A stretch of 64,000 nucleotides of DNA. It comes from Phenylobacterium deserti (GTDB lineage: Bacteria; Pseudomonadota; Alphaproteobacteria; Caulobacterales; Caulobacteraceae). Shown piece after piece: positions 46,070 through 55,151 of the stretch. A program made the position numbers and the translations under genes. The stretch lies in the NCBI GenBank assembly GCA_945883235.1, contig CAMCXF010000004.1, positions 87,608 through 151,607 on the forward strand, in the 5' to 3' direction. The notes below the pieces were generated by a model. It saw only the letters and a program-made list of their open reading frames with translations, searched no databases and was not told where the DNA came from. How positions within the stretch are numbered: the stretch's first letter is position 1; the number at the start of each line of letters is the position of its first letter.

Positions 46070-46786
46070 ATGAAGGTCACAGGCGCAAGCAACCAGCCTA
46101 TTCCGGCGTCTCCGAAGCGCGTCGCACCGGCGGTGGGATCAACCGCTGCGACCGGTGCCGCGCGGGTCGACAGCGCCGCCTTTCTGGGGATTTCAGCCGC
46201 TGAAATGTCTCCCTCCGTCATGGCTGCCATCCAAACCCTGCTGGGGGAACTGGACGCGCTGCGCAACGAAGTGGGACTCCTGAAAGGTCGACTGAAGGCA
46301 GCGGAGGACCTGGCGGACCGCGACGCGTTGACGCCGCTGCTGAACCGGCGGGGGTTTCTGCGGGAACTGAACCGCGTGCGCACCTTTGCCCAGCGCTATG
46401 GGTCCCCTGCCAGCCTGGTCTATTTTGACCTCGACGGGTTCAAGGCCATCAACGACCAGCACGGTCATGCCGCCGGCGACGCGGCGCTGCAAGCGGTGGC
46501 CGAGCGACTGCTGACCCATGTTCGCGAGAGTGATGTGGTGGGCCGCATGGGCGGCGACGAGTTCGCCATCGTGCTTGTCCAGACCGATCAGGCGACGGCC
46601 GAGGCCAAGGCGGCCGCGCTGGCCGACGCCATGGAACGCGACGCGATCCGGTTCGGCAACGCCAGCGCGTCCATCCGGCTGAGCTATGGCGTACGGGAAA
46701 TTGTCGCCAATACCGAGCCTGAAACCCTGATCGCCGAGGCCGATGCGGCCATGTTTACCGCAAAGCGATTGCGAAAGGCCAGCTAA
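46070..46786 (+). CDS. GGDEF-domain diguanylate cyclase
   Basis: A 238-residue soluble protein. Residues 1-~55 are low-complexity, ~60-88 form a short coiled coil, and ~90-238 are a complete GGDEF domain with the signature GGDEF at 161-165. An inhibitory I-site RESD (152-155) lies exactly five residues before it, so it should make c-di-GMP and be product-inhibited. Coiled-coil N termini promote the dimer needed for activity. It resembles small soluble cyclases such as DgcB of Caulobacter, but identity is not claimed. It overlaps the convergent DUF465 gene by 4 bases. Confidence 0.9.
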   Translation: MKVTGASNQPIPASPKRVAPAVGSTAATGAARVDSAAFLGISAAEMSPSVMAAIQTLLGELDALRNEVGLLKGRLKAAEDLADRDALTPLLNRRGFLRELNRVRTFAQRYGSPASLVYFDLDGFKAINDQHGHAAGDAALQAVAERLLTHVRESDVVGRMGGDEFAIVLVQTDQATAEAKAAALADAMERDAIRFGNASASIRLSYGVREIVANTEPETLIAEADAAMFTAKRLRKAS

Positions 46787-46995
46787 GCCAGGATGTCGGG
46801 ATTGAGATAGTCCTCAATGCGCGAGATTTCGTCCTTAAGGATCAGCTTCTTGCGCTTGAATCGGCCGATCACGACAAGTTCGGGCAAGAGTGCGTTAGAC
46901 AGCGCCTGGATCGCCGCCTCCAGATCGCTGTGGTCCTGTCGCAACTCCCACAGCCGCGATTCCAGGGCTTCATCGGTGAAGGTGGAATAATCCAT
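46783..46995 (-). CDS. YdcH/DUF465 family small protein
   Basis: A 70-residue helical protein with the DUF465 core 'LWELRQDHSDLEAAIQAL' and 'GRFKRKKLILKDEISRIEDY'. The family has no assigned function. ATG 46995 was chosen because upstream codons lack family similarity and run toward the next gene. It lies 13 bases after the TIGR02444 gene on the same strand. A second, shorter DUF465 gene is at 48195. Confidence 0.88.
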   Translation of the reverse strand: MDYSTFTDEALESRLWELRQDHSDLEAAIQALSNALLPELVVIGRFKRKKLILKDEISRIEDYLNPDILA

Positions 46996-47008
46996 CGTTG
47001 AGCCGATC

Positions 47009-47458
47009 CTATTCCAGGGCCTCAGCGAGGACCGACAATGCCGCGTCCGGCGCGGGCGTACCCCAGGCTTGACTGGCAGCGTGAAGCACATCCAGGACCG
47101 TTTCGTCACCCCTGTCGTTCGAGAGACGCTCCAGGGTTTCCATCAGCAGCTTCTCCGACGCCAGTTCCAGCGCCTTGACTGCCTCGCGGAACTGTTCGCG
47201 CTGGTCATCTGGAAACGGGGCCAGCGACGGCTTGAGGGCGCGACGCACCTCGCGCAATGGGACCAGAGCCGTCTGATCCCACGCCCGTGCCGCTGCGGCT
47301 GCGCGGACCAGCAGGTCGGCGTTCGTCGTTCGGCTGTGGACGGCCCAGAGCAGATAGCTGGTGTTCTGGCCATGAATATCCTGCAACGCCAGGGTCGCCG
47401 CCGGGACGCCGGGGCGACCATAGGCCTCAAGAACCCAGTCCCAGATCGCGACGGTCAT
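47009..47458 (-). CDS. TIGR02444/DUF2390 family protein
   Basis: A 149-residue helical protein with the family start 'IWDWVLEAYGRPGVPAATLA' and 'LQDIHGQNTSYLLWAVHSRT'. Its function is unknown. Its start overlaps the ubiX stop by 4 bases, and a DUF465 gene follows, giving a ubiX-TIGR02444-DUF465 unit. Confidence 0.85.
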   Translation of the reverse strand: MTVAIWDWVLEAYGRPGVPAATLALQDIHGQNTSYLLWAVHSRTTNADLLVRAAAAARAWDQTALVPLREVRRALKPSLAPFPDDQREQFREAVKALELASEKLLMETLERLSNDRGDETVLDVLHAASQAWGTPAPDAALSVLAEALE

Positions 47459-48066
47459 GCGCCCTCGCGCGGCGTCGCGCCGACGGGCCCGATATCCTCG
47501 CCCCATCGCTTTACCGAGCGCCAGGACAGGCCAAACAGGTCCAGGACCCGACCCACTGACTGATCGATCATCTCGTCCATTGTCAGGGGTTTGGCGTAGA
47601 ACGCCGGAAGTGGCGGCGCGATCACGGCTCCCATCTCGGTCAATTTCACCATGGTCCGCAGATGCCCCAGGTGCAGCGGAGTCTCGCGCACCATCAGCAC
47701 CAGATTGCGGCGCTCCTTGAGGGTAACGTCGGCAGCGCGGGTCAGCAAAGACGCGGTCACACCGCTGGCGATCTCGCTCATGGTGCGGATCGAACAGGGG
47801 GCCACGATCATCCCCAGGGTCGGAAAGGATCCGGACGCAATGGATGCGCCCACGTCTCCGAACTTGTGGGCCACATCCGCGCGCGCCTGAACGTCGGCCA
47901 CGGTCAGGTCCGTCTCCTGGGCCAGGGTCAGCGCTGACGAACGGCTCATCACCAGATGGCTCTCAACGCCCAGCTCGCGGCAAGCGTCGAGCGCGCGCAG
48001 CCCGTAGGCGACGCCGGATGCGCCTGAAATTCCGACAATCAGGCGAGGCTTCTCAGCGATGGTCAT
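47455..48066 (-). CDS. ubiX: Flavin prenyltransferase UbiX
   Basis: A 203-residue protein that prenylates FMN to make the cofactor of UbiD decarboxylases for ubiquinone synthesis. It has 'LIVGISGASGVAYGLRALDA', 'MIVAPCSIRTMSEIASGVTA' and 'RRNLVLMVRETPLHLGHLRT', all conserved in UbiX. A COQ9 gene lies 3.7 kb away. It is the first gene of a three-gene unit on the minus strand. Confidence 0.93.
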   Translation of the reverse strand: MTIAEKPRLIVGISGASGVAYGLRALDACRELGVESHLVMSRSSALTLAQETDLTVADVQARADVAHKFGDVGASIASGSFPTLGMIVAPCSIRTMSEIASGVTASLLTRAADVTLKERRNLVLMVRETPLHLGHLRTMVKLTEMGAVIAPPLPAFYAKPLTMDEMIDQSVGRVLDLFGLSWRSVKRWGEDIGPVGATPREGA

Positions 48067-48194
48067 CGAGGTGCCCCCGCAAACGCCACCGCCCGGATTT
48101 GGTTCGGTCTACGTCGTGCAAACATAAGTGATCTGACAGGTTCGAAAAGGAGGCGTTTACTCTGTCGTCGCCCAACTGCGAGGATGTCTCCACC

Positions 48195-48368
48195 ATGGCG
48201 CTTCAAGCCCGAATTCGAGAACTAGGATCCCGTCACAAATCCCTGGAAACCGCGATCCAGGATGAAATGCGAAGGCCGTCATCGGACGACCTCAGACTAC
48301 GGGAGCTCAAGCGACAGAAACTCAGGCTGAAGGAAGAGATCGAAAACCTGAGCGGCAATCTGCATTAA
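48195..48368 (+). CDS. Short YdcH/DUF465 family protein
   Basis: A 57-residue protein starting 'MALQARIRELGSRHKSLETA' and containing 'LRELKRQKLRLKEEIENL', the DUF465 pattern of a short helical hairpin. It is too small for a typical length cut-off. It lies alone between ubiX and the convergent trcR gene; its relation to the paralogue at 46783 is unclear and the function is unknown. Confidence 0.82.
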   Translation: MALQARIRELGSRHKSLETAIQDEMRRPSSDDLRLRELKRQKLRLKEEIENLSGNLH

Positions 48369-48408
48369 GGGGCTCCGCCTCACCCGTTCGCGAGCAAGGC
48401 GGTCAATC

Positions 48409-49029
48409 TCAGTCCTGTTCGTCGTGCGCGGCACCGGTTTCTGACGCCGGACGCAACGTGGCCCCTTCGGGTTCGACCTCGCCGCGACGGGCGGCCTCCT
48501 TGGCGCGCTTGTCGGCGGCCTTGCGGACCACGGCGTCCAGCTCAAGCTGCGTCGACAGGCCCAGGGTGACTGGGTCCACAGGCTTGATGTTGGCCGAGTT
48601 CCAGTGCGTGCGATTGCGCACCTGATCGATCGTGGCCTTGGTAGTCCCCAGCACCCGCGACAGCTGGCTATCCGGCACTTCCGGGTGATTGCGGATGAAC
48701 CAGGCAATAGCGTCGGGTCGATCCTGACGGCGGGACACCGGCGTGTAGCGGGGGGCCTTCTTGACCGGCTTGAGCAGCTCGGCATGGCGGCTCTTCTGAG
48801 CCTTCATGCGGTAGGCGGCGTCCTTTTCGGCGACGTCTAGCTCGTCGCGTGACAGCTGCCCATTGGCAATCGGGTCGGCACCGCGGATGTCACGGGCCAC
48901 CTCGCCGTCGGCGATCCCCTTGACCTCCAGCGGGTGGAGCACACAGAAATCGGCGATCTGTTCGAAGGTCAGGGAGGTGTTGTCCACCAGCCAGACGGCA
49001 GTCGCCTTGGGCATCAGAATCTGGGTCAT
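48409..49029 (-). CDS. trcR: Cell-cycle transcriptional regulator TrcR (DUF1013)
   Basis: A 206-residue protein with the DUF1013 start 'MTQILMPKATAVWLVDNTSL', a helix-turn-helix-like 'LTFEQIADFCVLHPLEVKGI', and a second conserved block 'RPDAIAWFIRNHPEVPDSQL' with 'TKATIDQVRNRTHWN'. The family is restricted to alphaproteobacteria and is annotated as the cell-cycle regulator TrcR. The direct targets are not deducible here. ATG 49029 gives the standard start. Confidence 0.88.
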   Translation of the reverse strand: MTQILMPKATAVWLVDNTSLTFEQIADFCVLHPLEVKGIADGEVARDIRGADPIANGQLSRDELDVAEKDAAYRMKAQKSRHAELLKPVKKAPRYTPVSRRQDRPDAIAWFIRNHPEVPDSQLSRVLGTTKATIDQVRNRTHWNSANIKPVDPVTLGLSTQLELDAVVRKAADKRAKEAARRGEVEPEGATLRPASETGAAHDEQD

Positions 49030-49050
49030 AATCGGCCTCGGTAGCCTGGT

Positions 49051-49086
49051 CTTGAAAACGAAGGCGCCCGACCTTGCGGCCGGGCG
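49051..49086 (-). terminator. Terminator downstream of the serralysin-like gene
   Basis: On the minus strand CGCCCGGCC / ACCTTGCGGCC... folds as CGCCCGGCC-GCAA-GGTCGGGCG, followed by CCTTCGTTTTC. It lies between the protease stop and the trcR start. Confidence 0.6.
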
Positions 49087-49216
49087 GGAGGATGGTTTGT
49101 ATAGGCGCGATATCATCGCCTGAAAACGGTCTTGTTGCGCCGCCGCGCGCAAATCGCGGACGCCGATGCCGCGGCGAGCCGAAACTCGGTCCGGCTACCC
49201 CGCAGTACGGCCTCTA

Positions 49217-51037
49217 TCAGAAGCCGAAAATCCAGCCCGTCGGCAAACTGCTCATCTGAACCCCCACCAGAATGACCTGATCGCCCGCGCCCAGCGTCAG
49301 CACAGTGTCGGCACCTTGCTGGGCCACAGTAAAGGTGTTGCCGGCATCCAGTTGCAGTCGGTCCCCATCGGTCAGGTTGAAATCGAGGATCCTGTCGACC
49401 CCGGATCCGGTGAAGCTGTGAAACGTGTCCGCGCCGGCACCGCCGGTCATAGTGTCGGCACCGAGATCGCCGGAAACGAAGTCTGCGCCATCGCCCCCGG
49501 TCAGGACATCGTCACCTTGCCCACCACGGACCGTGTCGGCACCCGCGCCACCATCCAGGGTATCACTTCCGAGATTGCCGTAGACTAGGTCATCACCGGC
49601 GTCACCGAACAGCATGTCACCGTCCTTGCCGCCGACCACCCAGTCATTGCCAACGCCACCGGAAACGGTATCGGTGCCGACGTTGCCATTGATGTCGTCG
49701 AACGCGGAGCCGCCGATGATCGAGTCATTGCCGTCCTCGCCCCGCAGGTAACTGCTGCCTGCACCCCCATCGACGGTGTCGTTTCCCGCGCCGGCGAAGA
49801 TGGAATCGTTACCGGCGTTGCCGGTCAGTTCGTTTGCCGACGCATTGCCGTTGAGGGTGTCTGCGCCGAACCCGCCGATCGCATTCTCGATCCGGGCACC
49901 CTGGGCAACAGCAATATTTCCGGTCAGGCCCCCGACATTGGAGAAAAACCCTTCCCTGAGGTCGATCAGCTGTGCCTGCGAATAGCCCGAGAAATCAAAA
50001 GTATCGCGACCGCCTGCGTCCCAGACGGCGAAAATCAGCCGCGATGAGCTGTTGACCGCGGAAAACCACACACGTTCTGCGGTGGAATTGAATCCATAGG
50101 TCGTGTCGCCGGTGCGGGTGGAGGTGTTGACGCCATATTCGATCTGCGCTCCGCGGATGTCGTCCAGCAGGGGCACCGCCGAATAGCTGCCCTTGAAATT
50201 CCCGCCGGTGTTGCTCTCGCTGAAGTAGCTCATCACCGTGTATTGGCGGGTATCCTCGTAATACTCCGCGTTGGCGGCATAGGTGGCCCTGGCCTCACCG
50301 CTGGAATTGTACGTGCCTGGATGTGCCAGTCCGATGGCATGGCCGATCTCGTGCGCCAGCACCTGACCGCCATAGTTCCCGATGTTGGGAAAGGCGTTCG
50401 ACCCGCCCCCGATGTTTACCCAGACGTCGCCGCTGGAACTGCTGTGGCTGGTGCTGCCGGGGTAATAGGCGAAGGCGGCGGACCCCGTCTCCCCGCTGGA
50501 GTAGTTGGAAAACAGGATCGTCGCGTTGTCGGTATAGGCAGCGGGGCCGTCCGAACCCGACCCCACGCGCACGAAGGTGATGTTGGCGACATCGGCCCAG
50601 GCCTGCAGGGCCAGCTCGGCTTGCTGGATCTGGGTGGTGTTGAACTGTTGAAAGCCGTCCGTGTCCGTCGGCATCCGGATCGGTGCGTTGGCCCGGAAGC
50701 CGTAGGTGACGGTAAATGCAGCCCCTGCAATCCCGCCCCAGCCTGGGGCCGGAGCCATGGTGTCGGGGTTAAAGCCGGTCAATTGCAGGCCGGCGCGGTC
50801 GATGGAGAAGCTGGCCTTGCCGTTCACCGTGCCGACGGCGCGCTCGTCGGCGTTCAGATAGGCCTGCGGACCAAGTCCTGTTTCACCAGCATCGGTGATC
50901 CCCAGACTGCTGCCGCCGCAACACGCGGGACAGTAGCAACGCGCGCCGTCTTGACCCGAAAAGGCACGCTGCAACAGCAAAGCGCTCACCACGGGGTCGG
51001 TCTCTGAGATGGCAGAAACACTGGCGTCCGTCGGCAT
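49217..51037 (-). CDS. Serralysin-like M10 metalloprotease with RTX repeats
   Basis: A 606-residue secreted protease. The catalytic domain holds the zinc motif HEIGHAIGLAH (229-239) and the Met-turn 'YTVMSYFSE' (Met269). Residues ~400-540 are RTX calcium repeats (GGxGxDxxx). The C-terminal ~60 residues match the type I secretion end of the RTX dehydrogenase at 39279. No signal peptide is present. A short cysteine-rich stretch (CYCPACCGG) occurs near the N terminus, which is unusual for a type I substrate. The type I exporter is not in the window. ATG 51037 precedes a protein-like N terminus. Confidence 0.92.
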   Translation of the reverse strand: MPTDASVSAISETDPVVSALLLQRAFSGQDGARCYCPACCGGSSLGITDAGETGLGPQAYLNADERAVGTVNGKASFSIDRAGLQLTGFNPDTMAPAPGWGGIAGAAFTVTYGFRANAPIRMPTDTDGFQQFNTTQIQQAELALQAWADVANITFVRVGSGSDGPAAYTDNATILFSNYSSGETGSAAFAYYPGSTSHSSSSGDVWVNIGGGSNAFPNIGNYGGQVLAHEIGHAIGLAHPGTYNSSGEARATYAANAEYYEDTRQYTVMSYFSESNTGGNFKGSYSAVPLLDDIRGAQIEYGVNTSTRTGDTTYGFNSTAERVWFSAVNSSSRLIFAVWDAGGRDTFDFSGYSQAQLIDLREGFFSNVGGLTGNIAVAQGARIENAIGGFGADTLNGNASANELTGNAGNDSIFAGAGNDTVDGGAGSSYLRGEDGNDSIIGGSAFDDINGNVGTDTVSGGVGNDWVVGGKDGDMLFGDAGDDLVYGNLGSDTLDGGAGADTVRGGQGDDVLTGGDGADFVSGDLGADTMTGGAGADTFHSFTGSGVDRILDFNLTDGDRLQLDAGNTFTVAQQGADTVLTLGAGDQVILVGVQMSSLPTGWIFGF

Positions 51038-51202
51038 CGTGATACTCAAATCTCGCCTTCGCCCCCCTGAATTCTTAAGGGACCCAAAGTGAATGCACAA
51101 CCTGTGCCGCGTCGCCGCCGCCAGGTATGGAGTCGACTATTGGTTCATACTGTCAGCAGGCGTCGGCGGTTGTGTCTGGTCACAATTATCTAATGCCGCC
51201 TC

Positions 51203-52354
51203 TCAGCCTTCGTCGAACGATTGCCGGCCGACGATCTTGAGGCCATAGCCGCCCGAGCCCGGCAGGACCGTTGTGGAAGCGCTCAGCAGCATCATGTCAC
51301 GTACGCCCAGGTCCAGCAGGATCTGTGCCCCGATGCCATAGTCGCGCAGGATATTCTCGGAATGGTTCGCTTGCGGCTGGCCATAGCGCTCGGACAGCCA
51401 GTGTGGATTGCTATCGCGGATGAACACTGCCACGGCCGCGCCGTCGTACCGCGACATGGCCTTCAACGCCTGGGGCACATAGTCCTGCCGGGCCTCGACC
51501 GCGCCCAGCATATCCGTCGCCAGATCCACGCGATGCATGCGCACCAGAGTGGGCTTGTCCGGGTCGATGCGGCCCTTGGTCAGCACCACGTGCTCGGTCT
51601 GGTCCAGGCTGTTGCGGTAGATCACCATACGGAATTTGCCGCCAAAGGTGCTTTCGAACGGCGTCTCCAGCACGCGTTCCACCTGCCGCTCGGTACGACG
51701 GCGATAGGCGATCAGGTCGGCAATGGTGCCAATCTTCAGGCCGTGCAGCTGGGCGAAGGCGATCAGGTCGGGAAGCCGGGCCATCGAGCCGTCGTCCTTC
51801 ATAATCTCGCAGATCACCCCGGCCGGGTTCAGGCCGGCCATGCGGCTGATATCTACGGCCGCCTCGGTGTGACCCGCGCGCACCAGCACGCCGCCATCGC
51901 GGGCCACAAGCGGAAAGACGTGGCCTGGCGAGACCACATCCTCGACGCCCTTGGTGGGATCGACGGCAACCGCGATGGTGCGCGCGCGATCGTGGGCGGA
52001 AATGCCGGTGGTCACCCCCTCGCGCGCCTCGATGGACACTGTAAACGCCGTGCCGTGACCGGACTGGTTGTCAGTGGACATCGGCGGCAGACGCAACTGG
52101 CGCGCGCGTTCAGCCGTGATCGACAGGCAGATCAGGCCGCGCGCATGCTTGGCCATGAAGTTGATCTGTTCCGGCGTCGCGAACTGGGCCGGGATGATGA
52201 TGTCGCCTTCGTTCTCGCGGTCTTCGGCGTCCACCAGAATGTAGGGCCGCCCGTTGCGAGCATCTTCGATGATGTCCTCGATGGGGCTGATGGCGCTGAC
52301 GTCGTCATCGGCTTGCGCGCCGGGCGTGGGGGGGACCAGATAGGGGCGTTTCAT
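51203..52354 (-). CDS. ribB: 3,4-dihydroxy-2-butanone-4-phosphate synthase with degenerate GTP cyclohydrolase II domain
   Basis: A 383-residue RibBA-like protein. Residues ~20-225 are a complete RibB domain ('[20 protein letters not shown]', '[20 protein letters not shown]', '[16 protein letters not shown]'). Residues ~230-383 have the GTP cyclohydrolase II fold but lack the three zinc cysteines: the site reads '[20 protein letters not shown]'. It should therefore make only the four-carbon riboflavin precursor, as described for RibBX-type proteins. It overlaps the FMN reductase gene by 4 bases, linking flavin synthesis and flavin use. Confidence 0.92.
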   Translation of the reverse strand: MKRPYLVPPTPGAQADDDVSAISPIEDIIEDARNGRPYILVDAEDRENEGDIIIPAQFATPEQINFMAKHARGLICLSITAERARQLRLPPMSTDNQSGHGTAFTVSIEAREGVTTGISAHDRARTIAVAVDPTKGVEDVVSPGHVFPLVARDGGVLVRAGHTEAAVDISRMAGLNPAGVICEIMKDDGSMARLPDLIAFAQLHGLKIGTIADLIAYRRRTERQVERVLETPFESTFGGKFRMVIYRNSLDQTEHVVLTKGRIDPDKPTLVRMHRVDLATDMLGAVEARQDYVPQALKAMSRYDGAAVAVFIRDSNPHWLSERYGQPQANHSENILRDYGIGAQILLDLGVRDMMLLSASTTVLPGSGGYGLKIVGRQSFDEG

Positions 52355-52926
52355 CGGGATATCCTCAGCTGGGCAAATTCAACCACCTGTTCCGCAACAG
52401 TGTCGAGTTGCCAGGCGTCCTTTTTATCTTTGGCGGAACCTGTCTCATCAAACAGCCCGGAACCACCGCTCAGGGCCGCGCCGAACGGCGTCGGCCAGCC
52501 CCTTAGAGCATGTATGATCGCCCGCAGCGCCATCAAGGTGGTGCCGCCGGCCTGACCGCCCTCGGCTGTGATCACCGTGCCCACGGGCTTGCCGCTGAAA
52601 TAGGGGGCTGCGTCCTTTGAGGTGAACTCCAGCGTGTCCAGAGCGTTCTTGATGACACCCGAAATCGAGCCGTGATAGCCGGGGCTGGCCACGATGACAC
52701 CGTCGGCCGCCCGGATCGCGGCGACCAGGTCCCGTTGTCCCGCAGTGAGATCTCCGGGACGGGGATCGAAGATCGGCAATCCGCCCAGAAATTCCCCGCC
52801 CAGCAGCCGCGTCTCCGCCCCCATCGCCTCGGCGCGACGCAACGAACAGAGAAGTGCCTTTTCGGTTGAAGAGCCCGCACGGATCGTGCCGCCAAGTCCG
52901 ACGATAAGGGGGCGCCGGGCGCTCAT
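52351..52926 (-). CDS. NAD(P)H-dependent FMN reductase family protein
   Basis: A 191-residue flavodoxin-fold protein with 'IVGLGGTIRAGSSTEKALL' (FMN phosphate loop), 'DGVIVASPGYHGSISGVIKN' and 'GTVITAEGGQAGGTTLMALR'. It probably reduces FMN or a quinone/azo-type substrate with NAD(P)H. ATG 52926 starts the domain directly. It is translationally coupled to the downstream ribB. Confidence 0.88.
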   Translation of the reverse strand: MSARRPLIVGLGGTIRAGSSTEKALLCSLRRAEAMGAETRLLGGEFLGGLPIFDPRPGDLTAGQRDLVAAIRAADGVIVASPGYHGSISGVIKNALDTLEFTSKDAAPYFSGKPVGTVITAEGGQAGGTTLMALRAIIHALRGWPTPFGAALSGGSGLFDETGSAKDKKDAWQLDTVAEQVVEFAQLRISR

Positions 52927-53069
52927 GTCGACTTCGCCTCTTCGGTGAACCCACAATTCCGTTCCGACGTCATGATCTTTCCATTGGCGTTGCGCGGCAT
53001 GGGCATAGCGGGCCCGGCGGCCTGTGTCACATCAAGCGTGCGGAATGCGCCCATAGCACGCTCAGGAAG

Positions 53070-53837
53070 TCAGAAGCGCCCGGCGCGCCCCTCGCCTGCC
53101 GCAAACCGACTGGCACCCTCAACGGCCGATCCCGTACGCAGCGTCTCCATGCCGACGCGGATTTCGAACGCTTGGGCCTGATCCCAGTCCAGCGACCATT
53201 GCTCAATCGCCGAGAGCCGGTCGTTGCGCATGCAGAGTTGCGGGAACGCGCTGATCTGGCGCGCCAGCTCAACGGCAGCAACGAACGCCCCGCCCTCCGG
53301 CACCAGCCGGTTGGCCAGACCGATCGCGAAGGCTTCCTGGGCATTCACTGGTCGGCCGGTCAGGATCAGATCCATCGCCCTTGACGCCCCGATCAGGCGC
53401 GGCAGCCGCACGGTGCCCAGATCGATCAGCGGTACCCCGAACCGACGACAGAACACCCCGAACGTCGCGCCTTCCGCCGCCACTCTCAGGTCAGCCCAGC
53501 AGGCGACTTCCAGCCCACCGGCCACGGCGGGACCCTCAATGGCGGCGATCACCGGCTTACTCAGTCGCAGCCGCGTGCAACCCATGGGACCGAAGTCGCC
53601 GTCGGACTTCACAGGATTGCCGCCGCCGGTGCTGATCGCCTTGAGGTCCGCGCCGGCGCAGAAGAACCCGCCCCGCCCGGTCAGCACCGCGACATCCAGA
53701 CCCTCGTCCGCATCAAACGCCTTGAAGGCATCATAGAGCGCCCTGGCCGTCGGGCCATCGACAGCGTTGCGCCGATCCGGGCGCTCTATGGTGATGATGG
53801 CGATGCGGCCATCGCACTCGGAACTCACGGTAGACAT
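53070..53837 (-). CDS. Crotonase (enoyl-CoA hydratase/isomerase) family protein
   Basis: A 255-residue crotonase-fold protein with 'IITIERPDRRNAVDGPTARA', the oxyanion-hole stretch 'GGFFCAGADLKAI' and 'AIEGPAVAGGLEVACWADLR', which keeps the first catalytic glutamate position. The second position reads 'FGVFCRRFGVPLID' in place of a PE(x)xLG-type motif, so the second catalytic glutamate is absent and the reaction may not be simple hydration. ATG 53837 starts the family region. It is divergent from the serine hydrolase gene. Confidence 0.85.
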   Translation of the reverse strand: MSTVSSECDGRIAIITIERPDRRNAVDGPTARALYDAFKAFDADEGLDVAVLTGRGGFFCAGADLKAISTGGGNPVKSDGDFGPMGCTRLRLSKPVIAAIEGPAVAGGLEVACWADLRVAAEGATFGVFCRRFGVPLIDLGTVRLPRLIGASRAMDLILTGRPVNAQEAFAIGLANRLVPEGGAFVAAVELARQISAFPQLCMRNDRLSAIEQWSLDWDQAQAFEIRVGMETLRTGSAVEGASRFAAGEGRAGRF

Positions 53838-53927
53838 GGGCGGCTCCTGCAAGCAGTCATCAGACCGTCGCGCTTGCGACCGAGGGTAAGGCAAGGGCAA
53901 ATGCCCGATCAAGTCGGAGGACTCTTC

Positions 53928-55151
53928 ATGGGCAAGGCCAAACAGCACGGGTTTTCGAAAGATCGCCTGCAGCGCATTGATCGTTTCCTGCAGGAAAAAT
54001 ACGTCGGTCCTGGCCGCATGCCCTGCGCCCAGTTCCTGCTCGCCCGCGACGGCGAGGTCATCCACCAGTCCGTGCTGGGCCATCAGGACCCGGAGCGCGG
54101 CGTGAAGCTGGCAGATGACACGGTCTATCGCCTCTACTCGATGACCAAGCCCGTGGCCTGCGTGGCACTGTTGACCCTGGTCGAGGAGGGCTTGATCGCG
54201 CTGGACGATCCGGTGGCAAAATACATCCCCGAGTGGGCGAACCTCGGTGTGTTCTCAGCCGGCGTTGGCCCCTGGCTGACCACGCCGCCGGCCCGGCCCA
54301 TGCAGGTTGTGGACCTGATGCGCCACACCTCGGGCCTGACCTACGGTTTTCAGAACCGCACCAATGTTGACGCCGCCTACCGCAAGCTCAAACTCGAGGC
54401 CATGCATGGCGAACATAATCTGGAGGTGATGATCCAGATGCTGGCCAAGCTGCCACTGGAGTTTTCTCCGGGCGAGGCCTGGAACTACTCCGTCTCTACC
54501 GACGTGGTAGGATATCTGGTGCAGAAGGTTTCTGGAAAGCCGCTGGATCAGGCGCTGCAGGAACGCATCTTCGATCCGCTGAAGATGGTCGATACGGGTT
54601 TCCACGTCCGCGAGGACCAGCGCGCCCGCTTCTCCGCCTGCTACGAGGCTGCACCCGGCGGCAAGATGAAGTTGCAGGATGACCCGACGAAGAGCCCCTA
54701 TCTGGCCCCGCCGAAGCTGTTGTCCGGCGGCGGCGGGCTGGTGGGCACGGCGGCGGACTACCTGCGGTTCGCCACCATGCTGACCAACCGCGGCGAACTG
54801 GACGGCGCACGGATTTTGGCCCCCAAGACCGTGGACCTGATGGCGTCAAACCACCTGCCGGGCGGCCAGGACCTGACCGAGCTGTCACGCTCGCTGTTCT
54901 CGGAAAGCACCAATGCCGGCGTCGGCTTCGGCCTGGGCGTCGCGGTGGTGTTCGATGCGCCGCAGACACTGATCCCCTGCAGCCAAGGCGAATTCTACTG
55001 GGGTGGCGCGGCCTCGACCGCCTTCTGGTGCGACCCTGTGGAGCAGGTGACGGCGGTGTTCATGACCCAGCTGTTGCCGTCGTCCACCTACCCGATCCGG
55101 CGAGAACTCAGGACCCTGGCCTATTCAGCGCTGATGGAGACGTACGGCTAG
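53928..55151 (+). CDS. Serine hydrolase, class C beta-lactamase/esterase family
   Basis: A 407-residue protein with the SxxK motif SMTK (Ser71-Lys74) and a YSV motif (Tyr187, 'WNYSVSTDVVGYLV'), as in EstB-type esterases and class C beta-lactamase relatives. There is no signal peptide, which favours a cytoplasmic esterase or lipase over a periplasmic beta-lactamase. ATG 53928 has a GGAGGA site at 7 bases. Its last 44 bases overlap the end of the convergent MATE gene. Confidence 0.88.
   Translation: MGKAKQHGFSKDRLQRIDRFLQEKYVGPGRMPCAQFLLARDGEVIHQSVLGHQDPERGVKLADDTVYRLYSMTKPVACVALLTLVEEGLIALDDPVAKYIPEWANLGVFSAGVGPWLTTPPARPMQVVDLMRHTSGLTYGFQNRTNVDAAYRKLKLEAMHGEHNLEVMIQMLAKLPLEFSPGEAWNYSVSTDVVGYLVQKVSGKPLDQALQERIFDPLKMVDTGFHVREDQRARFSACYEAAPGGKMKLQDDPTKSPYLAPPKLLSGGGGLVGTAADYLRFATMLTNRGELDGARILAPKTVDLMASNHLPGGQDLTELSRSLFSESTNAGVGFGLGVAVVFDAPQTLIPCSQGEFYWGGAASTAFWCDPVEQVTAVFMTQLLPSSTYPIRRELRTLAYSALMETYG

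Noticed and set aside
51038..53069. FMN riboswitch before ribB
   Set aside because: ribB overlaps the FMN reductase gene, and the 143 bases upstream of that gene show none of the conserved FMN-element segments that I could recognise.
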